Source: Emiliania huxleyi CCMP1516
Lineage: Eukaryota; Haptophyta; Isochrysidales; Noelaerhabdaceae
Direction of reading: 5' to 3'
DNA: 64,000 nt
Assembly (NCBI RefSeq): GCF_000372725.1
Contig: NW_005196756.1
Location: forward strand, 1,396,758 to 1,460,757
The position numbers were made by a program, and so were the translations under genes. Shown in pieces: positions 62,982 to 64,000 of the stretch; the stretch's first letter is position 1; each line of letters begins with the position of its first letter. The notes under the pieces were generated by a model that saw nothing but the letters and a program-made list of their open reading frames with translations, was not told where the DNA came from and did no database searches.

Positions 62982-64000
62982 TCACTCACCCGCGCGGACC
63001 TTCTCGAGCTCCACGTCGCGCGCCGCCACCGTCCCCTTGAGCTCCGCCACCTGGTCGAGCGCGTCGCCGAGCAGCCCCTTGGCCACGCCAAAGTCACGCA
63101 GCTGCTCCACGCCGCCGCTCGCCCGCACCTCGGCGGCGTGGTCGGCCACGTAGCGGCGGCACTGCGCGAGGAGGCGCCCGTCGCCCGTCGTGTGCGCCGC
63201 CTCGAGCAGCGGCACGGCGGTCGCCGGCCCGACGCTCTCCTGCAGCGCCTGCGCGCAGAGCAGCTCGAGGCGCGGCACCTGGTACATCTGCGCCAGCTCC
63301 CGCAGGTCGAGCGCGCGCTGCGCCCTGCCGCCCTCCTCCTCACCGAGGTCGAACTTGTCGGAGAGGAGGTAGTCGACGAGGGCGGTGAAGCTGGCGAGGG
63401 CGGTGTGGGACACCGTGACCTCGGCGGCGTCGCGCTCCTTCATGCCGATGCCAAACATGGTCCGAAAGACCGGGGACGGGCGCATAGGACGCACTTGCTC
63501 ACGTGCTCGATGCGCTCCTCGTCGTCGCCGACCAGGAAGGTGACTTTCCCCTCCGGGAGGGAAGCGTCGCCCCGCGTCTTTGCGAAGTCAGCTCCAAGGG
63601 TCGAAGGCGGAACGACGATCGGGGCAAAGGAGGGAGGCGGAGGAGGCGCCGCCACGCAGACCTGGCGGAGGCGGCCATCTCTCGAACTGACCAACAGCGC
63701 TCTGACGTCGGAGCTGATGGCGACTTCATCTGGGCTGGCGAAGTCCGCCGCGTCGCCCACGCCATCAGTGCTGCCACTGGTGCCGCTGCCCGCGATCGTC
63801 GTCACCTCCCCCGTCGCCACCTCAACCCGCCGGATCTTGTTGTTCATATAGTCCGCCACAAACAGCGCGCCGCCGTCTGGGCTGATGGCGATGCCAGTTG
63901 GGCAGTAGAACTCCGCCGCGTCGCCCACGCCATCGGCGCTGCCCCTGGTGCTACTGCCCGCGACCGTTGTCACAGCGCCCGTCGCCACCTCAACCCGCCG
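62982..64000 (-). CDS. NHL-repeat plus BTB/POZ domain protein (partial, runs off the window)
   Basis: The gene enters from beyond 64000. NHL-type propeller repeats are visible as PTGIAISPDGGALFVADYMN, NKIRRVEVATGEVTTIAGSG and PDEVAISSDVRALLVSSRDG. A linker leads to a BTB domain: VTFLVGDDEERIEHVSKCVL, SPVFRTMFGIGMKERDAAEV and LASFTALVDYLLSDKF. A BACK-like helical end and a coiled-coil follow (stop at 62982). The BTB domain is broken by a one-base frame change near 63482 (LCAR / SPVF), where the family expects continuous ARSPVF. BTB proteins often recruit targets to CUL3 ligases; the NHL part would be the binding platform. The break may be a sequencing error or a true mutation. Confidence 0.75.

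Overview
The window is GC-rich nuclear DNA from a eukaryote, most likely a unicellular alga of the haptophyte kind. The supporting signs are intron-rich genes on both strands, many GC-AG and some apparent GA-AG introns beside GT-AG ones, secreted or Golgi-type proteins (sulfotransferase-like, glycosyltransferase-like, proline-rich surface protein), long (CA)n and (GA)n tracts, RNase H-bearing LINE remains and TTAGGG-type telomeric units. The taxon is an inference; no rRNA, tRNA or organelle marker fixes it. One assembly gap (656 N) and one stretch that looks like unreliable base calling (35276-35560) show that this is a draft contig.

Layout. 1-2.6 kb: no convincing gene, repeats and AT-rich islands. 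2.65-4.8 kb: DP subunit of the E2F cell-cycle factor, split by the gap. 5.3-6.0 kb: repeat family A. 6.3-7.7 kb: F-box/RCC1-repeat protein. 7.9-10 kb: minisatellite, decayed ORFs and a LINE tail. 11-12.8 kb: surface protein. 14.1-16.1 kb: broken sulfotransferase and a glycosyltransferase-like gene. 17.5-18.6 kb: NSA2. 18.9-19.7 kb: a foldback element with perfect inverted ends and a 9-bp target duplication. 20.4-20.8 kb: cyclin pseudogene. 22.0-24.9 kb: PDE12-like phosphodiesterase. 25.2-27.5 kb: divergent pair with a (CA)n tract between. 27.8-29.0 kb: ankyrin protein. 29.2-32.0 kb: FkbH-like HAD enzyme fused to an acyl-carrier domain. 32.2-34.1 kb: repeats. 34.9-35.3 kb: Lys-rich protein. 36.3-37.1 kb: ABC-transporter/RCC1 pseudogene chimera. 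38.1-39.5 kb: 2-oxoglutarate oxygenase. 39.7-40.4 kb: hypothetical gene. 40.6-43.6 kb: ceramide synthase. 44.1-44.7 kb: WW-PHAX protein. 45.7-47.4 kb: DNA polymerase eta. 47.5-49.4 kb: ABT1/ESF2. 50.1-53.2 kb: large secreted protein. 53.7-54.6 kb: CCCH-finger exon next to a CFAP52-like WD40 fragment. 55.3-56.3 kb: WHxH domain protein. 56.6-57.2 kb: organellar ribosomal protein bL35. 57.3-59.1 kb: LINE fragment. 59.3-59.9 kb: coiled-coil protein. 61-62.7 kb: repeat family B carrying a BED-like finger gene. 63-64 kb: NHL-BTB protein running off the end.

The genes do not form an operon or obvious pathway cluster. They are housekeeping genes (ribosome assembly: NSA2, ABT1, bL35; cell cycle: DP; repair: Pol eta; sphingolipid: ceramide synthase) mixed with surface and secretion genes and decayed mobile DNA. 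Two points stand out. First, a FkbH-carrier fusion suggests glyceryl-type acyl-carrier chemistry linked to polyketide synthesis. Second, several introns are bounded by direct repeats of exon sequence, as expected for introns born by tandem duplication or by insertion with target duplication.
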